DNA from: Marivirga arenosa
GTDB taxonomy: Bacteria; Bacteroidota; Bacteroidia; Cytophagales; Cyclobacteriaceae
Assembly: GCF_030503875.2 (NCBI RefSeq)
Contig: NZ_CP129968.2
Span: forward strand, 2,878,001 to 2,942,000
Length of the DNA: 64,000 bases
Reading direction: 5' to 3'
Shown here: positions 1 through 7,710 of the stretch, one piece after another
Numbering within the stretch: the stretch's first letter is position 1
Layout of the letters: each line of letters starts with the position of its first letter
The notes under the pieces: generated by a model
Seen by the model: the letters and a program-made list of their open reading frames with translations, nothing else
Databases searched by the model: none
What the model was told of the DNA's origin: nothing
Position numbers and translations under genes: made by a program

Positions 1-19
1 TATCTAAAGTATCTATCAT
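1..19 (-). CDS. possible 5' end of a gene leaving the left edge
   Basis: On the minus strand an ATG at 19-17 opens a frame of six codons (MIDTLD) that stays open to the window edge. It lies 57 bases downstream of the stop of the cobalamin adenosyltransferase on the same strand, a normal spacing for a following gene. Six codons cannot identify a family, and the frame could be open by chance. Confidence 0.2.
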
Positions 20-76
20 GATGGTCGGTTTAAATTAAAATTGCACGAAAATACAAAAAAAAGGTCAAATTTCCAA

Positions 77-625
77 TTACTTTTTAGGTACCCATGGTAC
101 TTCATCTACCTTTAATTCTTGGGTTAATTTCCGTGATAACATGAATAAATAATCTGACAATCTGTTTAAATATGTGATTATCAAATCATTGACTTCTTCA
201 TGCTCCTTGAGAGTTACTATTCCCCTTTCTGCTCTTCTACAAACCGTTCTGGCAATGTGGGTGTAAGATACTAACTGATGTCCACCTGGTAAGATGAAAT
301 TTTTCATTGGTGGTAACTGATCGTTCAATTCATCAATTACTTTTTCAAGTCTATCTACATCGCTTTCAGAAATATCTGGAATGGGAAATTTGCTTTCTCC
401 TGGTTCCTTTGCAAGTTGAGAACCAATAGTAAATAATCTATCTTGAATTTCAATTAACAAAAGATTTCGAGATACATTCTCTTTATGATCTCTCAATAAA
501 CCAATCCAAGAATTTAGTTCATCTACATTGCCATAAGCATCAATTCTTATATGCGCTTTTGATACTCTGGAACCTCCCAATAATGATGTTTTACCTTTAT
601 CTCCTCCTTTAGTATATATCTTCAT
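77..625 (-). CDS. cob(I)yrinic acid a,c-diamide adenosyltransferase, PduO type
   Basis: PduO-type ATP:cob(I)alamin adenosyltransferase: transfers the adenosyl group of ATP to reduced cobalamin to make coenzyme B12 in the cytoplasm. The 182-residue length fits a single-domain family member. Seen in sequence: the N-terminal ATP-binding stretch TKGGDKGKTSL at residues 5-15, DELNSW near 35-40, FILPGG at 110-115, CRRAER at 129-134 and YLNRLSDYLF at 152-161, all typical of the family and its trimeric active site. The start is an ATG 25 bases downstream of a good TAnnTTTG element. No other cobalamin gene is nearby, so it may serve salvage of imported corrinoid for B12-dependent enzymes encoded elsewhere. 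Confidence 0.95.
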   Translation of the reverse strand: MKIYTKGGDKGKTSLLGGSRVSKAHIRIDAYGNVDELNSWIGLLRDHKENVSRNLLLIEIQDRLFTIGSQLAKEPGESKFPIPDISESDVDRLEKVIDELNDQLPPMKNFILPGGHQLVSYTHIARTVCRRAERGIVTLKEHEEVNDLIITYLNRLSDYLFMLSRKLTQELKVDEVPWVPKK

Positions 626-649
626 AGAAATGATTCATTAGTCGAAGTG

Positions 650-657
650 CAAATATA
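650..657 (-). promoter_or_regulatory. candidate -7 promoter element of the adenosyltransferase gene
   Basis: On the minus strand these bases read TATATTTG, an exact match to the Bacteroidota -7 consensus TAnnTTTG, followed by CAC. Transcription would start about 20 bases before the ATG at 625. No clear -33 TTG is seen at the usual distance. An imperfect palindrome (AAGAAG at 669-674, CTTCTT at 681-686) lies just upstream, where an operator could sit. Confidence 0.5.
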
Positions 658-711
658 GAATAATTCATAAGAAGAAATTACTTCTTAAAAGGATTCAAAA
701 TACTATTAACA

Positions 712-1890
712 TTAAAATGATCGAATAGCTCTTACATTTCTTGGGACTTGTTTTCCAAAACCTAATTGAACCCCTGCATTAAACTGCATAGCTTCTGCAT
801 TATTTGCATTTATTTCGTTAGAACTCCAATAAAAATCAGAAGCAAATGCATTCCCTCCTGCACTTACAGCTGAGGAATTAATTAGCTCTTTATTATTATA
901 CATAATGCCTAATTCAACCATTGAAGGAAGATACCAGTCTCCGTAATCAACCCCATTTTCTGTGACAACTAATTCATTACATATTCTTGCTGCATAAGTT
1001 TCACCATCATCTCCTATTGCTACATGTGAACTTATCGCAATAGCAGTATTTGATTTTCCCGCATAAATGCCATCACCTTTTGCTTGAGTACTGCCTTTTG
1101 TTCCAGCATGCCATCTAATACCAGCACTCTGATCAGATATTGCGCAAACTAAGCCATGTCTTCCGGTAGCATCGACCCAAAAAACAACTCCTCCCTGCGC
1201 TAAATCCCCTACTTCGTAAATATTGTCTGTTGCTGTAGTTGCAAAACCCATATTTGCAATGGCTGTTGAATCAAGTTGTGGACCAGCCACATATCCATAA
1301 TTAGCAATATCAGTTGAGTCTGTGTGAGGTCCTGTAACAAATCCAAATTCAGCAATTTCATCACTAGTTAATTTAGTATCCTCAGTATGAGTATTCCAAA
1401 ATGCAGTATCCGCTTCTGTAATTCCAGATGCCAATGAGGATTGAAAAATAGGATCTGATTCTTCGGTCACAACATTAAAAGTCAATTCATCAGCGGTATT
1501 GGCATGTAGCGCGTAAGGCACACTTAATAGTTGACTAGTACTTACTATGGTATAGTTACTTCCACCTTGTGGATCTGTTTCACTTTTAATAAAATAAGGC
1601 CCTTCACTCCAATCTATACCAGAAAAATCACCTGATACAACTTCCCCCTCTCCTATTATTATGCTTAATAATCCATTTGCATTAGTATTTGATCTGTGTG
1701 TCTCAGAATAAACAGCACCTCCATTTACAGAGTTTTGAATAATGCTAATTTGCATTGCCACATTTTGTTGATTAAGCACTTTACCATCGGCATTTCTAAT
1801 TACAGCTTGGTAACTAAATTTTTCAGGACTTTGTGCGTATGACGTTAGCGCGATGAAAAATATTGATTGAATTAATAATAACTTTTTCAT
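712..1890 (-). CDS. secreted protein with DUF1566-like C-terminal domain
   Basis: A 392-residue exported protein of unknown function. Residues 1-20 form a signal peptide ending in SYAQ. The N-terminal part (about 22-130, with FSYQAVIRNADGKVL) is the opening found in many Bacteroidota surface proteins. Residues about 176-216 contain two similar 18-residue units built on DSTxIANxG. The C-terminal part from about 225 (GGVVFWVD, WYLPSMVELGIMY, FYWSSNE, VRAIRSF) resembles the DUF1566/Fibrobacter paralogous domain, a carbohydrate-recognition-like fold. There is no T9SS sorting domain at the C-terminus. It follows a T9SS-tailed gene by 25 bases on the same strand, so the two are probably co-transcribed and may act together at the cell surface. 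Confidence 0.7.
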   Translation of the reverse strand: MKKLLLIQSIFFIALTSYAQSPEKFSYQAVIRNADGKVLNQQNVAMQISIIQNSVNGGAVYSETHRSNTNANGLLSIIIGEGEVVSGDFSGIDWSEGPYFIKSETDPQGGSNYTIVSTSQLLSVPYALHANTADELTFNVVTEESDPIFQSSLASGITEADTAFWNTHTEDTKLTSDEIAEFGFVTGPHTDSTDIANYGYVAGPQLDSTAIANMGFATTATDNIYEVGDLAQGGVVFWVDATGRHGLVCAISDQSAGIRWHAGTKGSTQAKGDGIYAGKSNTAIAISSHVAIGDDGETYAARICNELVVTENGVDYGDWYLPSMVELGIMYNNKELINSSAVSAGGNAFASDFYWSSNEINANNAEAMQFNAGVQLGFGKQVPRNVRAIRSF

Positions 1891-1915
1891 AATATATTTC
1901 CCTTCCTCTTTTCTT

Positions 1916-2401
1916 TTATTGCTTTAATACTTTAAATGATTTAAGAACTTTACCTTTACTGTTAACATTAATAAAATAAATAGCTGCAGGAAGCTCTCGT
2001 ATATCAATCACAGTTTCCGATGTTTCTACTATATGTGATTTTAGGATATTTCCATTTGCATCAAATAATTGGTATAAATAACTGCCAATGCCTTTTACTT
2101 CCAATTTCAATTCATTTGAGGTTGGGTTTGGGTAAATTTTTGATTCTATCTTGATATTTTGATTTCTTAACCCAGAAACAACTTCTGTAATTACAGGCTG
2201 TTGCACTCCAGAAGATAGGATTCCATGAGAAGAACTTACTGAAGTATATATCACTTGGCCGATAGAGGCGCTAACTGAACCTCCACTCCCTACAGCTTCA
2301 AAAGCTGCAGTGTTTACACTTTCCTGTGCTTTTAAATTTGAACAGCTTATAACAGCTATAATCAGGGCAATTATTAAACCTTTGAATGTCATACGATTCA
2401 T
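1916..2401 (-). CDS. small secreted protein with T9SS type A sorting domain
   Basis: A 161-residue protein with an N-terminal signal peptide (residues 1-25, ending LKAQ) and a C-terminal T9SS sorting domain of about 70 residues (IYPNPTSNELKLEV near 88-101, ending in SFKVLKQ). The short middle part (AFEAVGSGGSVSASIGQVIYTS) is a motif often placed directly before T9SS tails in Bacteroidota and has no known function. The family knowledge predicts secretion across the outer membrane by the Por machinery with tail cleavage. First gene of a probable two-gene unit with the DUF1566-like protein downstream. The role is unknown; it could be a structural partner of that protein. Confidence 0.75.
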   Translation of the reverse strand: MNRMTFKGLIIALIIAVISCSNLKAQESVNTAAFEAVGSGGSVSASIGQVIYTSVSSSHGILSSGVQQPVITEVVSGLRNQNIKIESKIYPNPTSNELKLEVKGIGSYLYQLFDANGNILKSHIVETSETVIDIRELPAAIYFINVNSKGKVLKSFKVLKQ

Positions 2402-2786
2402 ATTGAAGAATTGAAAATTAGACTCAGCCCCTATTATATTTTAAATCTAAATTTCAACGAGAATTAACTAAATCAAAATCATGAATGCTTAATTAGGATA
2501 AGTGATTTCAGGTTTTGATTTCTATACATCAAATTTATATATTAAATATTTGTTTTAGACATCTAATTCTTTCAGTTCATCGAAATATGAAAAAAACAGT
2601 ACATCAATATTTTATAAATTTTAAAAGTAAAGTGCAAAATGAAGTAACTATTAGGGTATTAGAGAAGGGTTTTAAATAACATATAGTAAGATTTAGTAAC
2701 AATTATCAAAAAGGGAAATAAAAGTATTTTAATAAAATATTACCTAAGAATAATCAACTTGGAGGGTTTAGCTTAGTAAAAGATAC
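2402..2786. other. 385-base gene-free region
   Basis: AT-rich stretch between two minus-strand units. The only frame seen is a 30-codon plus-strand ORF at 2587-2679 (starts MKKTVHQYF), too short and unsupported to call. A minus-strand TAAATTTG near 2529-2536 fits the -7 consensus but is about 127 bases from the nearest start. No hairpin terminator or repeat is evident. Confidence 0.5.
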
Positions 2787-3254
2787 CTAATGTTTCTTCT
2801 TATGTTCATTAAACCATTTTGGTGCTGGAATATCGTTATCATGAATATAATTTATAATAACTTTAATTTCATCTTCTGACAGTGCTGTTTTAGGCATTAA
2901 TCCAAATCGTTTTACTGGCCCTTTCATCAAAGCTTTATCTTTTGAAGGATTATAAGCGAAAGAAGTCATTTTATTTATAAAATCAGCTCTATCAGTTGAT
3001 GCTTTCAAATACCTTTCTTTAATTCCTGCAAGTGGTGGTGCTATTATTTCTTCATGTGAATTACTATTTGGATTATGACATACATAACAATTACTACTTA
3101 TCAATTGGGCACCATTTTGAGAAATGATTGAATTAGAGGCCAAATCAGTTTTTTGAGATTCAGTAGAACTATTTGACTCATTATTTTGACAGCCAAAAAA
3201 TGTTAAAGCAATTGTTAGTGGTAATATTCCGCTTAATATTATTCTATTATTCAT
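2787..3254 (-). CDS. c-type cytochrome lipoprotein
   Basis: A 155-residue lipoprotein with one haem c site. Residues 1-22 are a lipoprotein signal with Cys22 (TFFGC) as the likely lipidated residue. A linker rich in Ser/Asn is followed by the haem-binding motif CYVCH (56-60); Met120 in FGLMP is the likely distal ligand, and the closing helix LSEDEIKVIINYI (about 125-137) is typical of class I cytochrome c. It would carry electrons in the periplasm, anchored in a membrane. It lies 31 bases downstream of a DUF2202 lipoprotein on the same strand, so the two are probably co-expressed. The redox partner is not known. Confidence 0.85.
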   Translation of the reverse strand: MNNRIILSGILPLTIALTFFGCQNNESNSSTESQKTDLASNSIISQNGAQLISSNCYVCHNPNSNSHEEIIAPPLAGIKERYLKASTDRADFINKMTSFAYNPSKDKALMKGPVKRFGLMPKTALSEDEIKVIINYIHDNDIPAPKWFNEHKKKH

Positions 3255-3285
3255 ATTTTTATCTATTCTTAAAATAAATTTATTA

Positions 3286-3930
3286 TTAGTTTTCCTTTTC
3301 GGAATTTATAATCGAATTATATAATTCTTGGCTTAAGTATTCAGGATTATAAATTATGCCTCGATTTAACAAATTCTTAACAAAAGCACGAAGGTGATTT
3401 CTAGATCCTTTTAATAAATTCTCATAGACATAATTAATATCTTGATTGTCGATAGAAGTATCCAAATCATTTTGAATATCTATAATATCAATTTCTTCAA
3501 TTACAGCCCCTACCTTTAATGCTTCTATAATATTATCAGAACCTTGAGAGATTAAATCATTGTAAAGCTGTTGTAGTTCAGCATTTTGAAACTCTCCGAA
3601 ATGGGTATCTTCAGCAGGATCACTCAAATCATATCTATTGATCAATTGTAAAACTGCATCCATGTGACTTTGCTCGCTTTCAAAAATATTATTGAATACT
3701 ATAACAGAATACTTATCATATAAAAAACCATAGACATCTCTGGCTAGTTTTTCTTCTTCTCTCATAAAGTAAATGGAAGAAATTTCTTGTTCACTTAATG
3801 GCTCTAGAGGAAAACTACTTATCATAGTCAATTTATTGTCCAATTTAGGGCTAATATTATCATTCAACGGATCACAAGACAATATGATAAAGGGTGAAAA
3901 AATTAGAATGATTAAAGCTGATGTTCTCAT
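3286..3930 (-). CDS. DUF2202 (ferritin-like) lipoprotein
   Basis: A 214-residue predicted lipoprotein (Cys19 in ILSC) with a DUF2202 domain from about residue 45. DUF2202 belongs to the ferritin-like four-helix group. Seen: helix 1 with REEEKLARDVY (57-67), helix 2 with ESEQSHMD (84-91), helix 3 with EEIDIID (145-151) and helix 4 with GSRNHLRAF (175-183). These Glu/His pairs are spaced as in di-metal carboxylate sites, so metal binding is plausible but inferred. First gene of a likely unit with the cytochrome c lipoprotein. Both are at the cell envelope, which suggests a redox or metal-handling role. Confidence 0.8.
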   Translation of the reverse strand: MRTSALIILIFSPFIILSCDPLNDNISPKLDNKLTMISSFPLEPLSEQEISSIYFMREEEKLARDVYGFLYDKYSVIVFNNIFESEQSHMDAVLQLINRYDLSDPAEDTHFGEFQNAELQQLYNDLISQGSDNIIEALKVGAVIEEIDIIDIQNDLDTSIDNQDINYVYENLLKGSRNHLRAFVKNLLNRGIIYNPEYLSQELYNSIINSEKEN

Positions 3931-4038
3931 GACTTTTTAAGTTTATTCCTATAAAAATAGCCATTTATTCTATCAGCTGAGGTAACACTTGTTACAGCGA
4001 AAGGATATATTTGATTGACTTAATTAGATAAAAAAAGA

Positions 4039-4065
4039 AAAGCCGGGGTCACTACTCCCGGCTTT
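4039..4065 (-). terminator. rho-independent terminator of the SulP gene
   Basis: Nine-pair perfect stem (AAAGCCGGG at 4039-4047 with CCCGGCTTT at 4057-4065) and a nine-base loop. Read on the minus strand, the stem is followed by a T-rich tract. It sits 41 bases past the end of the SulP gene. Confidence 0.85.
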
Positions 4066-4105
4066 CTAACCTAAACCAAAACTACTCACTATGAAAAACT
4101 AAAAT

Positions 4106-5632
4106 CTATTTATCAACCGCTAGTTTGTAACTAGGGTCTTCTATAACATTAACATCAATAATTTTATCTGCATTTTGAAGAAGTCTTCTACAATCAGGGC
4201 TTAAATGCTTAAGGTGAACCTTCTTTCCAACCTTTAAATATCTTTCAGTAATTTTATTTAAAGCCTCAATTGCAGACATATCTACCACTCTACTTTCCGC
4301 AAAGTCAATAATCACTTCTTCAGGATCATTCATCACATCAAATTTCTCATTGAATGCGGCTGTAGATCCGAAAAATAATGGGCCATAAATTTCATAATGC
4401 TTTGTACCCTCTTGGTCTACACTTTTTCTAGCTCTAATTCTTTTGGCATTATCCCAGGCAAAAACTAACGCTGCAATGATTACTCCCACTATTACGGCCA
4501 GTGCCAAATTATGCAATACAATCGTCACGAGAGTTACCAATACCATTACCAAAATATCTGACTTTGGCATCTTATTAATGGTTTTCAAACTTGCCCATTC
4601 GAAAGTACCAATTGAAACCATGATCATAAGCCCTGTTAAGGCTGCCATGGGTACAAGTTCAATATAAGATGAACCAAACATAATAAACACCAATAGCATT
4701 ATTGCAGCAACGATTCCTGATAATCTTGCTCTTGCACCGTTCGAAATATTAATAAGGCTTTGTCCTAACATGGCACATCCTCCCATACCTGAAAACAAGC
4801 CAGATAAGATATTAGCCGTACCTTGAGCTACTGCTTCTTTATTTCCTCTACCTCTACTTTCAGTAATCTCATCTACAATATTGAGGGTAAGCAAACTTTC
4901 AATTAAACCTACTGCAGCCATAATTGCTGAGTATGGTAAGATAATCATTAAAGTTTCCCATTTAAGAGGGACGCTAGGGATATGAAATGGCGGAAAAGTA
5001 CCTTTAATTGAAGCAACATCCCCTACAGTTCTCGTATCTATATCGAAAAAGAAAACTACTCCAAAAATCACTAAAATAGCAGCTAATGAAGAAGGAATCG
5101 CTTTTGTTATTTTAGGTAAGCCCCAAACGATTAACATTGTTGCCAAAACTAAAGCCAATAATATATAAAGAGGCTCTCCACTTAACCAATTACCAGACCC
5201 ATCCTTAAATTGAGCCAGTTGAGACGTGAAAATAATAACTGCTAAACCATTCACAAATCCGAATATTACTGGATGAGGCACTAAGCGCATAAATTTACCT
5301 AGCTTTAGCACACCAGCCAGTACTTGAATTAATCCAGATAAAATCACTGCTGCCAACACATATTCAACACCATGTTGTTGAGCCAATGAAACTATGACTA
5401 CTGCAATTGCACCAGTTGCACCTGATATCATTCCTGGCCTACCACCTAAAATAGCAGTAACCAAGCCCATAACAAATGCAGCATATAAACCAGTAAGAGG
5501 GGAAAGACCTGCTACGAAAGCAAAAGCAACTGCTTCTGGGACTAGTGCCATAGCTACTGTCAATCCTGAGAGCACTTCTGTTTTGTAATCTACTCTTTGT
5601 GTAAGATCAAATAATTTAAAATATTGCTTCAT
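4106..5632 (-). CDS. SulP family inorganic anion transporter with STAS domain
   Basis: A 508-residue inner-membrane SLC26/SulP transporter. Residues about 15-395 are a series of hydrophobic segments with the family signature near the N-terminus (GLTVAMALVPEAVAFAF at 23-39, then GLYAAFVMGL). The cytoplasmic C-terminal STAS domain runs from about 405 to 500 (VIIDFAESRVVDMSAIEAL). Family members carry sulfate, bicarbonate or other anions with H+ or Na+. The substrate cannot be told from sequence. It is followed by a strong terminator and preceded by its own -7 element, so it is probably a single-gene unit. The upstream neighbour is a sulfur amino acid lyase, but a separate terminator argues against shared transcription. 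Confidence 0.92.
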   Translation of the reverse strand: MKQYFKLFDLTQRVDYKTEVLSGLTVAMALVPEAVAFAFVAGLSPLTGLYAAFVMGLVTAILGGRPGMISGATGAIAVVIVSLAQQHGVEYVLAAVILSGLIQVLAGVLKLGKFMRLVPHPVIFGFVNGLAVIIFTSQLAQFKDGSGNWLSGEPLYILLALVLATMLIVWGLPKITKAIPSSLAAILVIFGVVFFFDIDTRTVGDVASIKGTFPPFHIPSVPLKWETLMIILPYSAIMAAVGLIESLLTLNIVDEITESRGRGNKEAVAQGTANILSGLFSGMGGCAMLGQSLINISNGARARLSGIVAAIMLLVFIMFGSSYIELVPMAALTGLMIMVSIGTFEWASLKTINKMPKSDILVMVLVTLVTIVLHNLALAVIVGVIIAALVFAWDNAKRIRARKSVDQEGTKHYEIYGPLFFGSTAAFNEKFDVMNDPEEVIIDFAESRVVDMSAIEALNKITERYLKVGKKVHLKHLSPDCRRLLQNADKIIDVNVIEDPSYKLAVDK

Positions 5633-5691
5633 TTGCTTATTTTTGGCTGTTTTTCAATTATTTATCTTTAGCCGTCTTCCAAATAAGCGCG

Positions 5692-5699
5692 CAAAGGTA
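5692..5699 (-). promoter_or_regulatory. candidate -7 promoter element of the SulP gene
   Basis: Minus-strand TACCTTTG matches TAnnTTTG exactly and continues with CGCGC. It predicts a leader of roughly 55-60 bases before the ATG at 5632. No clear -33 TTG; the -33 region is occupied by a 10-base inverted repeat. Confidence 0.5.
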
Positions 5700-5701
5700 A
5701 G

Positions 5702-5724
5702 AGTTTTATTTTAAAAATAAAACT
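5702..5724. promoter_or_regulatory. perfect 10-base inverted repeat next to the SulP promoter
   Basis: AGTTTTATTT (5702-5711) and AAATAAAACT (5715-5724) are exact reverse complements around a three-base centre. The palindrome begins three bases upstream of the SulP -7 element, covering the usual place for a repressor or activator. It is not followed by a T tract on the minus strand, so an operator is more likely than a terminator. Confidence 0.4.
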
Positions 5725-5736
5725 ATGGAAAGAAAA

Positions 5737-5766
5737 AGCCTAGATTTATAAACATAAACCTAGGCT
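5737..5766 (-). terminator. terminator of the methionine-gamma-lyase-type gene
   Basis: AGCCTAG (5737-5743) pairs with CTAGGCT (5760-5766), and inside this TTTAT pairs with ATAAA after one A/C mismatch, leaving a four-base loop. On the minus strand the stem ends in a run of five T. It starts eight bases after the stop of the upstream gene. Confidence 0.8.
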
Positions 5767-5773
5767 ATGTAAA

Positions 5774-7027
5774 TTATACTTGTGCTAATGCTTGTTCAAT
5801 ATCCCAAATTAAATCTTTAGCATCTTCCACACCTACTGAAATTCTTACAAGGCTTGAAGTAATGCCAATTTTATTTCTTAAATCCTCATCCACATCAGAA
5901 TGCGTCATTGTAGCCGGATGTTCCGCTAATGATTCGGTGCTTCCTAAACTAACTGCAAGTTTTATCAACTTAACATTATTTAGGAATTTAAAAGCTTCTT
6001 TCTCACCACCTTGAATATCAAACGCTAACATAGCACCGTTTGAAGTACATTGCTTTTTAAATATATCATACTGGCGACCGTCCTCAGGTTTAAGATTACC
6101 CAGATAATGTACTTTTTCAACTTTAGGATGTGAGTTCAGAAAAGCAGCTACTTCTTGAGCGTTTTGCGCTTGCTTCTCCATTCTAACTTTTAAAGTCTCT
6201 AAACTTCTCATCAACAACCAGCCAGTGTGAGGTCCGGCCATATTACCCATGAAGGTTCTAAAACCCTTAACTCTTTTTATTAAATCAGCTGAACCCAAGC
6301 AAGCTCCTGCTACTAAATCACTATGCCCTCCAATATATTTTGTAGCAGAATAAATGACCATATCTGCACCTAATTTTAAAGGATGTTGCCAAATAGGCCC
6401 CATATAAGTATTATCAACCCCAATATAGATTGGCTCTTCCTGAGTATTGATTGAATCTGCAATTTCTCGGAACATACCGATATCAACCAGCGCATTAGTG
6501 GGATTTGCAGGAGTTTCAAGATATACAAAACGGATTTTATCTTTCAATCCGCTCGCCTCAATTTCTTTCATGACATCTTCCTTATCTTGATATGGATTAA
6601 CACCAATTGAATGAATGCCCCATTTCGGTAAAACATGATTAATAAAATGATCAGTTCCACCGTAAACTGGTACAGAATGTAATAAAACATCTCCAGGATT
6701 AAGGAATTCCATTAGCATACTGCTAATTGCTCCCATTCCACTTTCGAAAATAGCAGCGTCTTCTGCTCCATCCCATAAACACAGTCTATCTTCTGTGATT
6801 TGTAGGTTTGGATTATTTAATCTGCTGTATATCAGACCTAACTCTTCCTCATCAGTCTTCTCCCTTTTTCCGTAAGCCACCTCAAAAAATGCCTTACCAT
6901 CTTCCGCTTTCTTAAAGGCGAAAGTTGAAGTTTGAAAAATTGGACACTTGATTGCTCCTTCAGATAATTCAGGTTTATAGCCGAATGACATCATCTGACT
7001 TTCTGGTGAAAAAGAATGTTCGTTCAT
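5774..7027 (-). CDS. PLP-dependent Cys/Met metabolism enzyme, methionine gamma-lyase type
   Basis: A 417-residue fold-type I PLP enzyme of the cystathionine gamma-synthase/methionine gamma-lyase family. Seen: YSRLNNPN near 67-74, the phosphate-binding ESGMGAIS (96-103), ETPANPT (171-177), VDNTYM with Asp205 that holds the pyridine nitrogen, and the Schiff-base Lys230 in SATKYIGGHSD. The C-terminal half has SLGSTESLAEHPATMTH. An insertion of charged residues near 42-62 is unlike the short E. coli enzymes. The divergently transcribed Lrp/AsnC regulator resembles the layout of amino-acid catabolic genes, which favours a lyase (methionine or homocysteine breakdown) over cystathionine synthesis, but substrate choice is an inference. 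Confidence 0.85.
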   Translation of the reverse strand: MNEHSFSPESQMMSFGYKPELSEGAIKCPIFQTSTFAFKKAEDGKAFFEVAYGKREKTDEEELGLIYSRLNNPNLQITEDRLCLWDGAEDAAIFESGMGAISSMLMEFLNPGDVLLHSVPVYGGTDHFINHVLPKWGIHSIGVNPYQDKEDVMKEIEASGLKDKIRFVYLETPANPTNALVDIGMFREIADSINTQEEPIYIGVDNTYMGPIWQHPLKLGADMVIYSATKYIGGHSDLVAGACLGSADLIKRVKGFRTFMGNMAGPHTGWLLMRSLETLKVRMEKQAQNAQEVAAFLNSHPKVEKVHYLGNLKPEDGRQYDIFKKQCTSNGAMLAFDIQGGEKEAFKFLNNVKLIKLAVSLGSTESLAEHPATMTHSDVDEDLRNKIGITSSLVRISVGVEDAKDLIWDIEQALAQV

Positions 7028-7029
7028 AA

Positions 7030-7057
7030 TTTCTAATATTTTTTATAAATTTAGAAA
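7030..7057. promoter_or_regulatory. inverted repeat in the lyase/Lrp intergenic region
   Basis: TTTCTAA (7030-7036) and TTAGAAA (7051-7057) are exact reverse complements 14 bases apart, starting three bases upstream of the lyase ATG. The centre-to-centre distance is 21 bases, two helical turns, which would suit a dimeric regulator such as the divergent Lrp/AsnC protein. The arms are short and AT-rich, so chance is possible. Confidence 0.25.
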
Positions 7058-7151
7058 ATAGTTCTTGTGATTCATATAATGAAGAAAATAAAACTACTTT
7101 TTACATTTAATAAGAAATATCATCTATTTAGCAATCTTTTAATCTCAATAA

Positions 7152-7628
7152 ATGGAAAATAATTCTACACTAAGACTGGATCGAACAGATATAGAAATTT
7201 TAAAACTGCTTCAACAGAATGCAAGAATGACCAATAAGGAACTTGCTGCTAAACTAGACTTAACTATCACTCCTATTTATGAGCGAGTTAAAAGATTAGA
7301 GAAAACGAAGGTTATAAGGCAATATGTAGCATTAATAGATGCAGATAAAACTGGTAAAGGGCTGATGGCGTTATGTATGCTTCGTTTAGAAAAACATACA
7401 AAGGATAAATTAGCTCAATTTGAAGATCATATCTCTAAAATCCCCGAAGTTACGGAATGTTACCACTTAGCAGGTCAATACGATTATCACCTTAAAATTC
7501 TAGTAAAAGATATGAACGCTTTTCAGGATTTCATAGTAAATAAACTATCTACTAACCAAAACTTAACCAACATTCAAAGTTCTTTTGTGATGAAGAAAAT
7601 CACAGATACCACTGCTATTCCTTTATAA
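7152..7628 (+). CDS. Lrp/AsnC family transcriptional regulator
   Basis: A 158-residue feast/famine regulator. The N-terminal winged helix-turn-helix spans about 8-65 (LDRTDIEILKLLQQNARMTNKELAAKL, quoted here in parts: RTDIEILKLLQQNARMT then NKELAAKL). The C-terminal RAM effector-binding domain spans about 70-150 (VTECYHLAGQYDYHLKILV). Family members bind an amino acid and form dimers to octamers. It is divergent from the PLP lyase with 124 bases between the start codons, so regulation of that gene and itself in response to methionine or a related amino acid is the simplest model. Confidence 0.93.
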   Translation: MENNSTLRLDRTDIEILKLLQQNARMTNKELAAKLDLTITPIYERVKRLEKTKVIRQYVALIDADKTGKGLMALCMLRLEKHTKDKLAQFEDHISKIPEVTECYHLAGQYDYHLKILVKDMNAFQDFIVNKLSTNQNLTNIQSSFVMKKITDTTAIPL

Positions 7629-7710
7629 TAAAATGAGTTTTACCCCATCTCTTTTCATAAAGTAGGTTTTTAACTAGATTTACAATTCTAAACCAAAATC
7701 CCTTCAAAAT

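Noticed and set aside
2587..2679. 30-codon plus-strand ORF in the gap before the cytochrome gene
   Set aside because: Too short, no promoter element or coupling, and no known small protein pattern.
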